NCBI RefSeq assembly: GCF_004379255.2 | Contig: NC_056038.1 | Span: 9,214,729-9,278,728 of the forward strand | From: Salvia splendens | Taxonomy: Eukaryota; Streptophyta; Magnoliopsida; Lamiales; Lamiaceae | Length of the DNA stretch: 64,000 nt | Direction: 5' to 3' | In this document: piece by piece, positions 21,490 through 32,876 of the stretch | How the letters are laid out: every line of letters begins with the position of its first letter | Numbering within the stretch: the first letter of the stretch is position 1 | The notes under the pieces: generated by a model | Told to the model about the DNA's origin: nothing | The model's database searches: none | Seen by the model: the letters and a program-made list of their open reading frames with translations, nothing else | Translations under genes and position numbers: made by a program

Positions 21490-22290
21490 AGTTACATAAG
21501 GCACCATACCTTTTTCAACCATTTGTTTTAGCAGCTTCAATGCTTTATAGAAGCTACATTGTATGCAATAGTATACTCCATTACATTATTGGGTTCGACT
21601 TCCACCTCACACATTGTCTCCCACAAGTTTGATGCTTCCCCCATATCTCCTTCATTGAACCACCCTTTTTATCAAGACGCTATAAGTATAAACATCTGCA
21701 ACCAAACAAATCATCTTCATTTGAGCAAGGAGTTCGAGTGCTTTATCCATGTTGTTACACTGTGAGAAATCAATCAAGATAGTGTATGTAATCTTCGATG
21801 GAGAAATCGCCCTCTCTTCCGTCTCAACAACTAACTCCAAAACCCGAAATGAGTCCTCACTTCTTGAGCATCCTGCAGCCAGGACCTTGCAGGTGATCAC
21901 AGTTGGAGATAAACTGGAAGACTTCAGCTCGTCATGTAAGTACAGAACTTTCTCAAGCATCCCAACACAGCAGTACCAATCCATTAACAAGTAGTAAGTG
22001 ATTACGCTCGGCCTCAAACCACAGCTCGTCATCTCACCTAACAATCTCTTCGCATCCCTCAAAACCCCCTGCTTACACAGCCCCTTAATTAATACTTGTA
22101 AATCACGATATTGCATGCAGCCCTCTGTGGCGCATTTCACCGAACGGTTGGAATACTTTCAGCTTCTCACCATCATCGCAACGCATTAACCACGGAGTTG
22201 TAAGTATGTAAATCAGGCAATGCCCCTTCACTCTGCATCCTCTCAAAAAGCTCAAACCCATCTTTCCCCAAACCTTTTTCTTGGAAGCTC
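21490..22290 (-). pseudogene. pentatricopeptide repeat (PPR) protein relic
   Basis: PPR proteins bind organellar RNA through tandem 35-residue helical repeats. On the minus strand, repeats read FELFERMQSEGALPDLHTYN (about 22200-22265), then a broken stretch, then 21652-22140 with LIKGLCKQGVLRDAKRLL, GLRPSVITYYLLMDWYC, and SPTVITCKVLAAG, SPSKITYTILIDFSQCNNM, VADVYTYSVLIK. A further repeat in another frame ends LKLLKQMVEKGMVPYVTSYN near 21500. Stops and shifts separate the pieces, and no start, targeting peptide or full array is left. Most likely a dead P-class PPR fragment. Confidence 0.85.
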
Positions 22291-22299
22291 CATTATCAA

Positions 22300-22941
22300 C
22301 AAGGTGTAAGTGTATTGTTTGGCGACCCGCCAGATTTCCTTTTTTTACAATCTTTGCTTCATAACATTATTGATCCATATGTTAATAATGCTTTCATAAT
22401 TTGCTCGATGCCATTGCAAACAAGAATTCTCTCAATTTTATGTATTTAAACAAGAATTCTCCAGTCTATGCTATCATAAGATTTATTCTCTATTTCCCAA
22501 TAATCTATTAAGTCCTTTTATAGAGAACAAAAAATTCTCTCAGTTGACATCGCATTTGGAAAATTGTTGGAATGGGATAAGATCTATTTATATAAAAGAA
22601 ATTGTTCTCTCTTTTTTAATTGATGAATAAATATAAATCTATTACTCCTGCTATATTTTTATAGATTTTGTATTCTGTATCACTTAAATGTTTTTATTCT
22701 CTATTTCCCAATAATCTACTAAGTCTTTTATAGAAAAAAAAAGTCAATTGGCATCACATTTGGAAAATCATACTCTCTTTTTCATTAAATACATTATAAA
22801 TTTAAAGGATATATGGATTTGAACCCGCACCGCAATCTTTGACATCAAATATTAACTACTGATTCCATATCTATGTGATAGGAAAAGAGGATGATCAAAA
22901 ACCAATGAATATTCGCTCTCAATTAAATTCAAATTTAAAAT
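22300..22941. other. intergenic, two similar AT-rich segments
   Basis: TTCTCTATTTCCCAATAATCTA..AAGTC..TTTATAGA occurs near 22489 and 22693, each followed by TTGRCATCRCATTTGGAAAAT, so part of this interval is an old direct duplication with a spacing of about 203 bp. No gene. Confidence 0.5.
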
Positions 22942-23193
22942 CTCCCTCCGTCCCACATAATTTGACCCAATTTTCCATTTTGGATTGTCCCACATAATTT
23001 GACTCATTTCACTTTTACCATTTTTGGTAGTGGACCTTACATTCCACTAACTCATTCCTACTCACATTTAATTATAAAACTAATATATAAAAGTAGGACC
23101 CACATTCTACTAACTTTTTCAACTTAGTTTTCATTATATTTCTTAGAACCCGTGCCCGGTCAAAGTGACCCAAATTATGTGGGACGGAGGGAG
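22942..23193. mobile_element. Stowaway-like MITE
   Basis: About 252 bp bounded by CTCCCTCCGTCCCACATAAT and its complement ATTATGTGGGACGGAGGGAG, the classic Stowaway-type terminus in plants. TA follows the right end; the left flank is degraded. Confidence 0.85.
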
Positions 23194-23430
23194 TAGTACA
23201 CTACTACCGATGTTAATATTTTCTACCACAACAACACAAGTTGTACCTTGACAAATGTATTAAAACGTGATTCTTTGGAACAAAAATCCAACACAAATCC
23301 GAGCTCTCGTTCATCATCTCATACAAATCCAAACAACACAACACAACCCAAAAAGAAAACAGAAAGATATAAACCAAACTTGTGCGTAAATAAATATAGA
23401 AGTTAGAACGCAAAAAGAAGAAAACGAGCA

Positions 23431-25549
23431 TCAACAGGCAGGAAGATCAGCCGGCGGCGGAGGCAGTCTCTGTCCTGGTAATTCTCCGTCCAACACAATC
23501 CACGCCATCTTCAAACCCCAGCTCAAATGCACCTCAAAATGGCAGTGCATGAACCAAACACCTACAAATTAAACTCATCATCACACTTTCAACATAATAC
23601 TAATATACAACTAATTTAATTTTATCATTATACATATAGCAAATTCACCTGGATTATCAGCCCTGAAGCGGATGGCAGCCCAGCCTCCCGACGGCACGCC
23701 CACGGTGTTCCTCTCCACGGGGTCCACAAGGTTGAACTTTGCCGGGTCCTTTTGCGGGTCGAAGTTGCCGAATCCCTGCCCGACGACAAAGAAGTTGTAT
23801 CCATGGAGATGGAGCGGATGGCTCTCCGCCCCGAGAATGCTCGTGTCCTGCAGCACCACCTCCACCGTCGCGTTGAACGGCAGCACCACCGTCTTCGTCC
23901 CGTTGCTCACTCTCGTGTTGTTCGGCGGCATGCCCGTGTAGTTGAACGGCTCCAAGGGCGAGGCCGGGAAATCCGTGGTGTAGACGCCGTTGTTTCTGCC
24001 GGAGAAGTAAGTCTGCAGGAGCGCCACCGTATTGGGGTTCGTGAAGGAGACGTTGTTCATGGAGGCCGCGAACATGGACCCGTTCGGCCCCTGACATGTC
24101 TGGTTCTTGGGGCAGGGGTTGCTCCCCAGCCCCACCGTGAAGAAGAACTTTCTGTCCACGCTTTGTGGCACGTTGGCCGGAAACTGGGGGCTCGCGAGGC
24201 TGCGGAACTTGCTGCTGAAGTTGGCCACGACGGAGGTGGCGTTGAAAGGGGGGAGGGGCGGGATTTGGAGGGGGGTTTTGTGATTGTGAGGGAGTTTGTA
24301 TTGGAGGATTCCGGCGACGGTGGTGTTGTCGAAGGTGCCTTGGCCGGTGAAGTAAGGGCTGGCGGCCATGTAGAAGGTGGTTGCGGAAGGGTTAGTCTTG
24401 GTCTTGAGCAGGACGTTGGTGGTCTGCCCTGGCGCGATCACTATTATGTCGGTCTCGAATGGCTTCACGTAGACTGCGTCTGCTTCGACCACGGTGAACG
24501 TGTGGTTGGAGATTTTGAAGAAGAGTTCGTCGTTGAGATCAGCGTTGATCATTCGGAGAAGGTATGTCTTCCCTGGCCTCACCCTCAGTTTGAATGTTTC
24601 TGCAACAAAACAAAATTTTTAAAAATAGATTGAGTTTGTTTTTGAGAATCTCAGGGGAAATACCGTTGGCAGAGCAGTTGTACAAGGGGCCGGGGAGTCC
24701 GTTGATGGTGTATGCATCGGAGACGTTGGGGCCGCCGCCTGTCTTTAGAGCCTGGCTTATGACTGCCTCTGTATCAGCATTGAACCACTCTCCTGTCATG
24801 TTAGCATACCAGCATAGATCAGATTTCACTAATGTATTGTATATTGTAACATGTGATAATTTATGTTAAGAAACTCTACCGAAGATTATTGGAACTTCTT
24901 TGTGGGGTTTGGGGAAAGGATAGGAAGTGTTCTTGAATGGTAAGATTATGAGAGGACCATGGAGAGTGGCTCTGAGCCATGAGATGTGAGCATGCCACCA
25001 CAAGGTTCCTCTCTGCCCTGTGATGCTGAAATTGTAGGCGTAGCTCTGCCCCGTCTGGATTGGGCATTGGGTCACGTATGCCGGCCCATCTGCCCACCCA
25101 CTCAACAGCTGCCTAATCCCGTGCCTGGTGTAAGGAAACGCGGTCACTTAAGAAACTAATCCACCATATTCTGATTTTGGATTTCAATGAAATAGTGTAG
25201 AGTGTGTACCAGTGGAAGCTGACATTGTTGGATACGTGGTTGGTCACGTTGATCACAACGCGGTCGCCCTCCCTTGCAACAACCGGAGCCCCAGGAAACT
25301 TCCCGTTCACGGTCAGAATGGTCTTAGTCTTGCACAATCTGGTCACATTATGGAGCTGCACCTGCAATACATCATTTTAACGCGTTACAAGCTATAAACA
25401 AGTTGTTCGGCCAGGCAGAGGGCCATGGTGGTAGTAACAGCAGTAGTAGTTACATTGAACGTGTAGTGCCGGGTAATGCCTTCGACCGAGAAGCCAAGAT
25501 GCATAAAGATGAAGAGAGAAAAGAGGAATGGGGGGATTGGAGAGGCCAT
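23431..25549 (-). CDS. laccase, six exons, 567 aa
   Basis: Secreted multicopper oxidase that oxidises phenols with O2 in the cell wall (lignin and flavonoid polymerisation). Exons on the minus strand: 25549-25454, 25361-25210, 25124-24880, 24792-24664, 24599-23649, 23561-23431. All introns are GT-AG and phases close to 1704 nt. A signal peptide (about 1-24, [15 protein letters not shown]) is followed by [17 protein letters not shown]. Copper motifs: [27 protein letters not shown], and [16 protein letters not shown] with Leu at the axial T1 position. Many N-glycosylation sites (NVT, NNVS, NTS). Exon sizes 152/245/129 match the conserved plant laccase layout. It resembles the LAC2/LAC17 side of the family. 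ATG 25549 is preferred over the in-frame ATG at 25606, which abuts the TATA box. The length and residues look functional. Confidence 0.95.
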
Positions 25550-25606
25550 GAGTTGTAATGTGAGAGAGAAAGGTAGCCCATGGAAATGCAGGGATAATTT
25601 GTTCAT

Positions 25607-25614
25607 CTTATATA
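25607..25614 (-). promoter_or_regulatory. TATA box of the laccase gene
   Basis: Minus-strand TATATAAG, 58 bp upstream of ATG 25549. It directly touches an upstream in-frame ATG (25606), which must therefore lie 5' of the transcription start. Confidence 0.75.
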
Positions 25615-26403
25615 GGATGGATTCTTATGTTTAAGAAATTACAGTATGAAAATGAAGAAAATTAAACCTAAAGAAAATGTGAGTGTAGAAGGATACTATA
25701 CCAAACTGTGGCCCAAGTGTCACAATTTATCCCCTTTTTAACTCGGCCAACCATTGCAAATTAAGTGATCATCATTTTGATTGGACATTCTCCCTAATAC
25801 ATATACAAACATACATTTAACTCTTTTTTTTCCTTTTTACTAAAAATCCAGTTTCTAGCACTATTTTTCATTTCTTGCTGGATATATAGTATATTCCAAG
25901 TGGTGGAAAAGTACATGATCAATTGATTGGCTGAAACATTTTTGTAGCAACATGATTTTGTAACTGAGAATCTATGTTATTAAACCAATTAATTGGCTGA
26001 AACATCTAGGAACACAGAAATTGACATCTGATCCACCTTTCTTTCAAAGAAGATAAAGCTAGAAGAGGCCATTTAGATATTGTTCAACTACAAATAAGAC
26101 TCCCAAGATTCACCGTAAAGTAAAATCTGCGAATTTCTCTCAGTAGAAAATACAAGATCAATTATTAAATTACTAAGGTTTGAAGTTGATTCATGGATGA
26201 ACACAATCATTACAAAGTATTAAACTATGAGCTTCTTCTTCCTTTTCCTTTTTTTTTTTTTTGTAGTTACACCAACTACTGATCTTGTACCCGCAGATAC
26301 CTCTACTATACACAAAAACTCATTTTTGGAGTAATTATATTGAAATTTTAGACATTATACTGTTGGCAATAAAAATGTACACATAGATTTGATAAGAAAA
26401 TGA
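25615..26403. other. laccase upstream region and ZIP 3' flank
   Basis: AT-rich sequence; no element recognised. GCTGAAACAT occurs twice (near 25931 and 25997) with AATTGATTGGCTGAAACAT / AATTAATTGGCTGAAACAT, a short direct repeat. Confidence 0.4.
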
Positions 26404-27587
26404 CTAGTCCCATATCATTACAACTGATATAAGTGCAACACCTAGTAGCACAGCCAAGAACTTGAAGAAGGGAGTATCAAAGTAGCACTTGTTTTGAGGT
26501 TTGAACCCTTTGGCTATCAAGTGGTTTATGGCTACGTACACGAAAACTCCACAAGCGACGCCCATTGAGATGGCATAAGTCCAGTCAGCACCCCGGCCTT
26601 GGCTCGTGGCATCAAGGGCGATGCCTATCCCGACTCCCACAGGGCTTGAGATGGCGAAGGCAAACGAGTATGCCACGGTTGCTAGAAATGGCCTCTTCGG
26701 GATCATCCTTAGAAGTGCAATCCCCATCGCAACTGCAGCGAAGATCTTGTGGAGTGAAATCGTCCATAGATTTCTCCATGCGTCGGCTTTCCTATCTGAG
26801 AAGAGTTTGAGTTGTTAATGATGAAGATCATTTAGTACATTGTAAATCCGAACTTCCTATAATGAACTAAAAACGAAGTAAATGTGATCTTAGATGTTCT
26901 CTTATTATTTTTGTTCTGCGTTCTGCATTTAAGGGGTGTTTTGCCTTTAACGCGATAGGTTTACTATTGTGCAAGAATATGAGAGGATTAATTACCAGCA
27001 ACTCCAACAGCAATGCCCTCAAAAATGGAGTGGAAGCACAATGCAAGTATAAGAAGAATAGTGTCACCAACAGAAGTAGTCTTCACAAAAACAGGGTGGT
27101 GCTCCACCTCCTCCTCTTTGCCTGCGCCTTCGACGTCGACTCGGGTCTCCTTCTGGCTCCCGCTGACGACGTGAGAGACCGCACAGTCAGCCAACATAGT
27201 GATAAGATAGCCAGCGGAGGCCAGCATGAATGAAAACGGATACTCTTTATCAGTAAGCTCTCCAAAAGTGGAGGTGGAATCGCTCAAGAAATGCATGAGA
27301 GCAGTTCCCAAGAATACGCCGCCGGCGAACTGAGTCCCGAGCAGCAGAAAGCTCTCGTTCCATCGGTAGAAATACGGTGACACGCCTCCGACGAAAGTGG
27401 TCACGAACATGATTATCAGACACCAAATCTTCACCAGAACCAGCCCTTTTTCGTGCAGACCCCCCTTGTCGCCCGAGGCTGCGTTGGTGTCGTGGTCATC
27501 GTCGCCGCCACCGTGGCCTCTGATCTCGGAGAATTGGAGGAGGAGGAAAAGGAGAGTGAGCAAGAAAGTTGAGTTAAAAGAAGGCAT
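26404..27587 (-). CDS. ZIP2-like: ZIP family divalent metal transporter (ZIP2-like), two exons, 327 aa
   Basis: ZIP proteins move Zn and related divalent metals (Mn, Fe, Cu in some members) into the cytoplasm. Exons on the minus strand: 27587-26996 and 26795-26404, GT-AG intron, total 984 nt. A signal-like N-terminus is followed by a His/Asp-rich lumenal segment ([11 protein letters not shown]). Transmembrane helices include [19 protein letters not shown] and [17 protein letters not shown]; the variable loop is HHPVFVKTT. The helix IV signature [18 protein letters not shown] carries the metal-site His and Glu. The second exon holds [33 protein letters not shown] and the C-terminus [13 protein letters not shown], close to Arabidopsis ZIP2 and ZIP11. 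The long cytoplasmic loop is poor in His, which is typical of this clade. All parts are present. Confidence 0.95.
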
Positions 27588-27599
27588 TGAAAGAAACGG

Positions 27600-28756
27600 T
27601 TTATTTGGAATTAGCTATGTTTGGTGCAATGATTAATTATAGTGCTTGTGTTTATCTCTGTTTTTGCAGTACACATATGTTGTAGTACCACGCAAAAACA
27701 TGGATGCAGTACTATAATTAGGTGTTCACTACAATCCAAGAAATAAAATGGATGCAAGATTATGATTAGCTGTTCATTTTCAAATGATATATACATTGCG
27801 CTGATTAAGTCATAATTGTAAGCAGTTTGACCACAAATTTCTTGTTAATATCGTTGCCGAAACACAAATGTAAAAGCGGAAGGAAAGACGGCGACAATAG
27901 TTAGAAGCCATTGATATGCGGCGCCGGCCATATAAACAATACATAGTGACAAGAGAATGATCTGGAATGCCTCAAACAATACACACGGTTTTGGTGAAAT
28001 GAGACTTGGTGAAGTAGAATTCAGTTTCGGTATTTTGTTGTTAAGCATATTTGCTTCAAATAAATAGATTTGACTCTCTAGACCCCATTTAATAATTACA
28101 CACGGTTTTGATACAATACAATCACCTACCATTAAAACCACATAGTTCTGGCAGTAAATGTAAAATAAACACTATCAAAATTTTGAAGAGTTTTTATGGA
28201 AAAAAATTAAAATGTGATAGTTTGAAAAGATTTTAAATTTGTCCAAGAAAAATTTACAGCGAGTGCACCAATAAGTAAATCAAAATTCAAAAGAAAGGAA
28301 ATCAGAAGTGCAAAATTCAGATTAACGATTCGTAATTCATAATAGAGAGTGCATTAATATTCTAGACACCGTTCACGCTAACCTTAAATTTATTTCCAAG
28401 ATTGACTCTCTATTCTACACGTCAATGGACGAGTGGATTCAATTCACAAATTAAATTGAAGATAAATGTTGACAAGGCGTATCTAATTTATAATTCAGGA
28501 TACAAATATACACCAACTAACCCCAATAATTTTGTGGATAGTTTCAATACTTGTAAAACTAATAGTAGTTATTTTTAGGCCATGCTAAAAAAGAGTTGTT
28601 TAATTTGGTGATATCATGTTAGATACAGAAAAGGTAGAAAAAAGAAATACAAGTAATGATGGTTATTAAGATTTTAAAGAATTATCTGTGTTACATGACT
28701 TTACAATATTGGCTGACTGAGGAATACAAAATTGAACTTTAATACCTAAAAGAGAA
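27600..28756. other. ZIP upstream region, intergenic
   Basis: AT-rich, with repeated ACACGGTTTTG..AC stretches near 27974 and 28096 hinting at an old duplication. No gene recognised. Confidence 0.4.
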
Positions 28757-28793
28757 ATGAAAAATGAAAAATGAAAAATGAAAAATGAAAAGA
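28757..28793. repeat. (AAAAATG)n short tandem repeat
   Basis: About five units of GAAAAAT/AAAATGA just downstream of the RING gene stop codon, within its likely 3' UTR. Confidence 0.8.
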
Positions 28794-28823
28794 AATTAAT
28801 TGACCATTTTGCCCTCCCATGCG

Positions 28824-29900
28824 CTATTGCTCATTGATGGGTATGGATGCTGTGCTCCTATCCCTCCTCACCACATACCTCCTGAAAACCGATTCGCCCG
28901 AACCCGGCTCCGAATCCCGTAGACTCACAGTCCTTCTTAACGGAGCTCCGTTTGCCGAACCCGAACCCGAACCCGAACCCGAACCCGAACCCGTGCGCCC
29001 CCTGCGAAAAATCGATCCTAAATTACCGAGAAAACGCCGGAAAACACCGCCTCTCCGCCGCCGCACCCACGGCCCCCACTCAATTCCCCTCGGCACGCCG
29101 GCGGTGAGACTGAGACTCCCTTCCACTTCCGAATATACCGCCGGCATCTCCCCCTCCCCTCCCCCAACAAATCTCCCCACGGCGAATCCGCCGCCGGGCA
29201 ACCGCCAGATCGAGAGCCCCACCGCCCCGGATTGACCGGAAACACCGTCCGCCTCATCGACGGGCAGCTCGTGGCGGCAGACCGGGCACGAGTTGTGGAG
29301 GTCGAGCCACGGGAATATGCAGTCGGCGTGGTAGATGTGCTTGCAGGGCATCTCGCGCGCCCCGGACCCGAGCGCGAACGGATCCGTGCACACGGCGCAG
29401 TGCGCCTCGGCCTCCACGTGGCAGGCCTGGATCTGCACCTCCGGCAGCGACGCCACCGCGTGCTTGCTCGCCGGCGGATTCTCTGGCCGGGCCCACAGGC
29501 TGAACCCGATCTGCGAGAGGCGGTCCAGCATCACCTCGAATCCGGATCCGAGCAGCGACTCCGACATGGACGACGGCAGCGGCCGGATCCCCGTGCCCGA
29601 CCCGTCGTCGTAGTAGAGATCGTAGCTCCGCCGCCCCTCGGACGACGGAGAATCCGACTCCGAGGCGTTCCGGAGGACTATCAGCGGGTTGAACGAGGCG
29701 GCGTTGCGGCGGCGGGGGCGGCGCGGGGAGGCGAATCGGCGGGGGTGGTCGGGGGAGAAATCGGTGGGGTCCACGGACTGGATGAATCCGCCGCGGCAGT
29801 GGGGACAGACGACGGCTTCTTCGGAGGCGACGGCGACGATTCTGGTGCACTGGTAGCACCAGAAAGAGGGAGAGGGCGGAGGAGGCGGAGGTGAATCCAT
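28824..29900 (-). CDS. RING-H2 E3 ubiquitin ligase with DUF1117 (RDUF-like), intronless, 358 aa
   Basis: RDUF-type E3 ligases attach ubiquitin to substrates and are linked to ABA/drought responses in Arabidopsis. Order: N-terminal zinc ribbon FWCYQCTRIV...VVCPHCRGGF (about 13-40); basic linker; RING-H2 (about 168-208) with CAVCTDPF, CKHIYHADCIFPWL, SCPVCRHELP; then the DUF1117 signature GLSIWRLPGGGFAVGRF (about 227-243) and EMPAVYSEVEG. A Gly-Ser dipeptide run (GSGSGSGSGSGS, about 311-322) is encoded by the hexamer repeat at 28957-28993. The gene is single-exon and GC-rich compared with its surroundings, as in this family. Start ATG 29900 gives MDSPPPPPPSPSFWC, which fits. Zinc ligands are all present. 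Confidence 0.93.
   Translation of the reverse strand: MDSPPPPPPSPSFWCYQCTRIVAVASEEAVVCPHCRGGFIQSVDPTDFSPDHPRRFASPRRPRRRNAASFNPLIVLRNASESDSPSSEGRRSYDLYYDDGSGTGIRPLPSSMSESLLGSGFEVMLDRLSQIGFSLWARPENPPASKHAVASLPEVQIQACHVEAEAHCAVCTDPFALGSGAREMPCKHIYHADCIFPWLDLHNSCPVCRHELPVDEADGVSGQSGAVGLSIWRLPGGGFAVGRFVGGGEGEMPAVYSEVEGSLSLTAGVPRGIEWGPWVRRRRGGVFRRFLGNLGSIFRRGRTGSGSGSGSGSGSANGAPLRRTVSLRDSEPGSGESVFRRYVVRRDRSTASIPINEQ
28957..28993. repeat. (GAACCC)n microsatellite inside the RING gene
   Basis: Six GAACCC units (plus strand) that encode Gly-Ser repeats on the minus strand. It is in frame, so unit number changes the protein length by two residues per unit. Confidence 0.9.
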
Positions 29901-30078
29901 GGGGGGTTTGACCGGTGAGAATTGGGGAATAAGATGATTGATTTAGGGGAGAGGGTATGTATTTTAATTTTATACGGAAATGATTGAGGAGTGTGAGCTG
30001 TGAACAGGGGAGGGACGGACGCAAGAAAAATTTACGCACAGGGGATGATTTTCATTATACAGTATATTTTTTCGTTAA

Positions 30079-30124
<46 letters not shown>

Positions 30125-30339
30125 TGTTAATCTCCTTTTCCTCCCTTAGATTTAAGTTCCTTCTTAATGTGGGTCGTTGGATTTGGTGGATGGAGGGACA
30201 GGATGAAATCCCATTTTTTAATCCCGTGTTGCATTATATGGTAGATTTTGTGCATTATATGGTGGATTGTGTGCATTATAAGGGTAAACTAGTAAAACAA
30301 CCAAATTGAAAACCGCCCAAAACGGAAGGAGCGAATTTT

Positions 30340-30933
30340 CAGCGAGATTTTGATACAACCTTCCATCTACTCACTCTCTCTCTCACTCCAAACGTCTATC
30401 CCTCTCTCTACGTCTCTGCAATTCGTCTTCCCATTTTCCACCACTCTTCAAACCCTAGCCGCCACTGTTTTTCGTCGGGTATCTCCAGAAAGTGATCGTT
30501 TTCGTCGGTTTCACTCTCCAACTCTCACTCCGGTAGCGCGCGAACAAATTATTGAAGGCGTCGACAAGGTAGGGTTGCAAAAGGTTTCTATGGTGTTCGA
30601 TGTTAATTTGAAGAAAATGGGGTGTGATGAATTGTTGATGGTAAATTGATGTGATTTCCTTTTGAAATTATGTATAGGAATCCCACCGGATCAGAAGCAA
30701 TTGATTTTCGCCGAAAAGCAGCTTGAAGATGGCCTAACAATTGCTGATTACAACATACAGAAAGGTAATTCTCTCTCTCCATTTCTAGATTTAGTTATGC
30801 TGTTACGCTCTGTATTCTGATTAGGGGAGTGATGAATAATTCTGTAGAGCCGACTCTGCATTTGGTATTGAGGCTTAGGGGAGGTATCATTGAGCCTTCG
30901 CTTATGGCATTGGCTAGGGTCTACATCAAGTAG
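30340..30933 (+). pseudogene. captured fragment of a ubiquitin-eL40 (UBA52-type) gene with introns
   Basis: The normal gene makes ubiquitin fused to ribosomal protein eL40. Here exon 30678-30764 reads [19 protein letters not shown] then [10 protein letters not shown] (ubiquitin about 35-63). After a GT-AG intron (30765-30847), exon 30848-30933 reads [13 protein letters not shown] (ubiquitin C-terminus) joined to [19 protein letters not shown], the start of eL40. Retained introns show DNA-level capture, not reverse transcription. Upstream 30360-30480 is CT-rich with AAACCCTAGCCGCC, like a ribosomal-gene leader. Diverged codons near 30540-30570 (IIEGVDK) may be the earlier ubiquitin part. Ubiquitin substitutions such as Gly to Glu in IFAEK and a stop after 15 eL40 residues mark it as non-functional. 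Confidence 0.9.
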
Positions 30934-30989
30934 TCTTCGTTGGCGCATTCGTCGACAAATTTTGTAAATGGGTGGAAGAGTGAATGTAA

Positions 30990-31640
30990 AATTCTTGTGT
31001 GCATTATTTGATTGTTTGGGTACATTATTAATTAATGATTACACATTATTTATCATGTATTATCCATTATTTGACTGCTTGTGTATATGAGTGATTGGGT
31101 GAATGCAATATTCATGTGCGCATTATTTGATTGAATATGTGCATTATTTATCTAGTAGTATACATTATTCATAATGTATTAGGCATTATTTGACTGCTTG
31201 TGTACATGGGTGATTGGATGAATGCAATATTCCTGTGCGCATTATTGGATTGAATCTGTCCATTGTTTATGTAGTAGTATACATTATTTATCAATTATTA
31301 GGCATTATTTGACTGCTTGTTGAGGGACGTGGGTGAATGGGTGAATGCAATATTCTTATGTGCATTATTTGATTGAAGCTGTACATTGCATATCTGATTG
31401 AATTTGTACATTATTTAACTAATAGTATAAATTATGTATCAAATATTATGCATTATTTGACTGCTTATGTACATATGTGAATGGGTGAAAGTCATTTTCC
31501 TTTGTGCATTATTTGATTGCTTCTGTACACTATTTATCAAGTATTATACATTATTTACTAAGTATTATGCATTAATTGACTGCTTGTGTACATGTGTGAA
31601 TGGTGCATTATATGTACATTATGTGTATAGGTAAAAACTA
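30990..31640. repeat. about 121-bp tandem repeat, five degenerate units
   Basis: Units start with GTGCATTATTTGATTG at about 30999, 31126, 31247, 31367 and 31503. Each carries ATTATTTGACTGCTTGTGTACAT and TGAATG.AATATTC. The array begins right after the captured gene. Confidence 0.8.
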
Positions 31641-31988
31641 CTCCCTAGCCGAGATGATATCTGAACCCTAGATGAATAAGTGAAACTCGTGCATTCAATT
31701 GGTCATCCTCGTTCGACTTCTTCTTGTCTTCCCTATTGCATACAACATAATACGAGGTTGTAACGTCGTCCATCTCTAGGGATTGAAATTTCTGACCGTT
31801 GTACATTATTTAGCTATTTCAATGCATTATTTATCTTGATTTATGCATCATTAGACTGCTGTTGTACATGTTTCTAAGAATGAATGCAATATTTGTATGT
31901 TCATTACTTGAGTGATTCTGTACATTATTTGACTATTTGAATGCATTATTTATCATGTTTTATGCATCACGTGGTTGCTGTCGTACAT

Positions 31989-32478
31989 ACTATACCCTAG
32001 CCCATAGCCTTGTTAAACCCTTAGGGAAAATAAGAAATGTGCGTCAAACATCGAAACACGACACAACTTAAATTAAACGGGTCAGGATAAATATTCATTT
32101 CATATTACAAATAATGCATGACAGAAACTAAACTACGCATTATACTACACTAAAATGTTCTTTATGTATGTCTGTTTTAAAAAATACCTACGCGCTATGC
32201 ATGTGCCACCCGAGATGAATTACTGCAGCTCATGTATTTAGACAACGTTTTTAAGACTTAAAACATACTACACCCTAGCCTCTGAGCTTGTTAAACCCTT
32301 AGGGAAAATAAGAAACGTGCGCCAAACATCGAAACACGGCACGACTTAAATTAAACGGGGCAGGATAAATATTCATTTCATATTACAAATAATGCATGAC
32401 AGAAACTAAACTACGCATTATACTACACTAAAATGTTCTTTATGTATGTCTGTTTTAAAAAATACCTACGCGCTACGC
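31989..32478. repeat. two-copy direct repeat, about 211 bp each, 278-bp period
   Basis: 31989-32200 and 32267-32478 share ACCCTAGCC...TTGTTAAACCCTTAGGG through TTTTAAAAAATACCTACGCGCTA with few differences. Confidence 0.9.
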
Positions 32479-32876
32479 ATTATTTCCTGCCATATGTACA
32501 TTATTGTAGGGAGTGGTGTACATTATGTTTTTTGTATATGCATCGGTTTTATACAACGTCAGTGGTTGAGATAATGTAATATTCATTGGTGCATTATTTG
32601 TTTCCTTTTGAACATTATACAGTTAATATTGTGCATTATATAATATACATGCAATACATTATTGATTTTTGGACAGCAGTGAAGCAGCCGAGGGTGGACA
32701 TTGACGAAGCGGTGTATGGAGCAAGTTTAATTTAGTCCCCAAGGGTTTAGCAATCCCGTGGGCTAGGGTGTACTATGGAGTAAGTAACACAACCATCGGC
32801 AAAGTCCACGAGTTCCAGTCATACCTCTAGGGTTTAGATATCATCAACGTTAGGGAGTAGTTTTAACTAATAGACA

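Noticed and set aside
23752..24633. 293-codon plus-strand open frame
   Set aside because: It lies antisense to the large laccase exon, is rich in Arg/Val/Gly/His from GC-biased third positions, and has no recognisable domain.
25550..25606. 19-residue N-terminal extension of the laccase
   Set aside because: Its ATG touches the TATA box, so it should not be transcribed; the signal peptide fits ATG 25549.
29232..30039. 220- and 261-codon open frames around the RING gene
   Set aside because: Both are shadow frames of the GC-rich RING gene (Arg/Pro-rich translations); the minus-strand RING frame carries all zinc motifs.
31989..32040. Telomere-like TAAACCCTTAGGG words
   Set aside because: Words occur singly within longer repeats; there are no tandem TTTAGGG units.
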